Part shown: in pieces, positions 63,556 to 64,000 of the stretch
How the letters are laid out: every line of letters begins with the position of its first letter
How positions within the stretch are numbered: position 1 is the stretch's first letter
Assembly: GCA_026075535.2 (NCBI GenBank)
Contig: AP026542.1
Location: 11,904,001 to 11,968,000 of the forward strand
Length of the DNA stretch: 64,000 nucleotides
Origin: Tricholoma matsutake
Taxonomy: Eukaryota > Basidiomycota > Agaricomycetes > Agaricales > Tricholomataceae
Direction: 5' to 3'
The notes under the pieces: model-generated
What the model was told of the DNA's origin: nothing
Databases searched by the model: none
Seen by the model: the letters and a program-made list of their open reading frames with translations, nothing else
Made by a program: the position numbers and the translations under genes

Positions 63556-63817
63556 GAAATATCGTGTGCGATCGAAGCCAGAAAATGTAAGATATATGTG
63601 AAAATAACATAGGAGAAAAAAAAGAAAAAGAAAGTACGATGGATGATTCATCAAAATGAGACATAGGGGAAAGGCTCAGAACTCCTTCATAGCCAAAAAA
63701 CCCCGTTGAGCTTGCGCAAACACGTTTCGAACGATATCACGACTTGTAATAGTACACTGTTATAAGATCGAGAGTTTGTTTTAATATCACAAGTAAGAAA
63801 AAGAAAAGGAAAATGCT
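63556..63817. other. Spacer, no gene
   Basis: A/T-rich sequence between two convergent genes. It holds short aaagaaaaag runs (63615-63630 and 63797-63809) and no other feature I can support. Confidence 0.5.
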
Positions 63818-64000
63818 CTATTCGTCTTCATCGAGGTCAGGAATGCCTTCGTCAATGTCTCTGTCGACATCTGATGTTGTTCGAAGTTGTTTGAGCTGAT
63901 GATCGTTGATGTCGAAGAAGTTTGGAGGAAGGGGAATTGATTTCCGTGCTAGATAGGGTAGAACTCGGAAAGCAGCTACTGGTCGATGCAGAACTGAACC
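63818..64000 (-). CDS. C-terminal end of an unidentified protein, cut by window edge
   Basis: On the minus strand the frame enters at 64000 and reads VLHRPVAAFRVLPYLARKSI, PLPPNFFDINDHQLKQLRTT and an acidic end SDVDRDIDEGIPDLDEDE before TAG at 63818-63820. I do not recognise the family. The frame is undamaged over 60 codons. It converges on the Zn-cluster gene. Confidence 0.5.
   Translation of the reverse strand, partial: GSVLHRPVAAFRVLPYLARKSIPLPPNFFDINDHQLKQLRTTSDVDRDIDEGIPDLDEDE

Overview
The window looks like a transposon-packed region of a filamentous basidiomycete, most likely an Agaricomycete. Four signs support this: fragments of the fungal-specific FunK1 kinase family, a KDZ (Kyakuja-Dileera-Zisupton) transposase together with a KDZ-associated CxC5-type cysteine-cluster protein, a Tnp2-like (Plavaka/CMC type) transposase, and short GT-AG introns of about 50 bp. 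No rRNA, no classical tRNA and no clear housekeeping gene were found. Identifications rest on motif recognition only; no database search was possible.

Layout. 1-6.2 kb: a complete but decayed Ty1/copia element on the minus strand (290-5690, LTRs of 329 bp, TSD tgtga), sitting in an unidentified intron-rich locus. 6.9-24.9 kb: a FunK1 kinase gene on the plus strand, split by a 14.9 kb element (7168-22062) with about 0.5 kb terminal inverted repeats. Removing this element and one copy of the flanking cagagg rejoins the kinase reading frame. Inside it lie a 5'-truncated KDZ transposase and at least four unrelated multi-exon genes of unknown function. Two of its genes were hit later: a hAT-type MITE (11633-11935, TSD ggcagaca) splits the transposase, and a Ty3/gypsy chromovirus (16509-20026, TSD ctccc) splits a Zn-cluster gene. 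A second hAT MITE with 168-bp identical arms (16653-16999, TSD acctggag) lies inside the gypsy element. A solo LTR also interrupts the kinase.

25.9-29.1 kb: Tnp2-like transposase. 30.2-32.5 kb: hairpin-forming tandem repeats and a multi-exon TE-associated gene. 34.1-36.3 kb: a gypsy LTR disrupted by an inverted integrase piece, followed by a gag fragment. 36.3-38.3 kb: a TIR-bounded element with a tRNA-like segment, a minisatellite and three hairpins. 38.2-42.1 kb: CxC5-type gene, an intact 408-aa gene and a D/N-rich gene with a duplicated exon, all on the minus strand. 42.2-42.6 kb: a second tRNA-like/TIR element. 42.9-48.8 kb: gypsy element 2 (integrase deleted, MITE in its RT). 48.8-54.3 kb: gypsy element 3 (truncated at RNase H). 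54.3-56.3 kb: Ulp1-like, FunK1-like and Tnp2-like fragments. 56.3-61 kb: copia element 2. 62.2-63.6 kb: decayed Zn-cluster gene. 63.8-64 kb: end of a gene that continues beyond the window.

The genes do not form a metabolic pathway; they are layers of mobile DNA. Paired LTR copies differ almost only by transitions, often TG in one copy against CA in the other, and many premature stops read as CGA-to-TGA or CAG-to-TAG. That is the expected footprint of cytosine-methylation decay.
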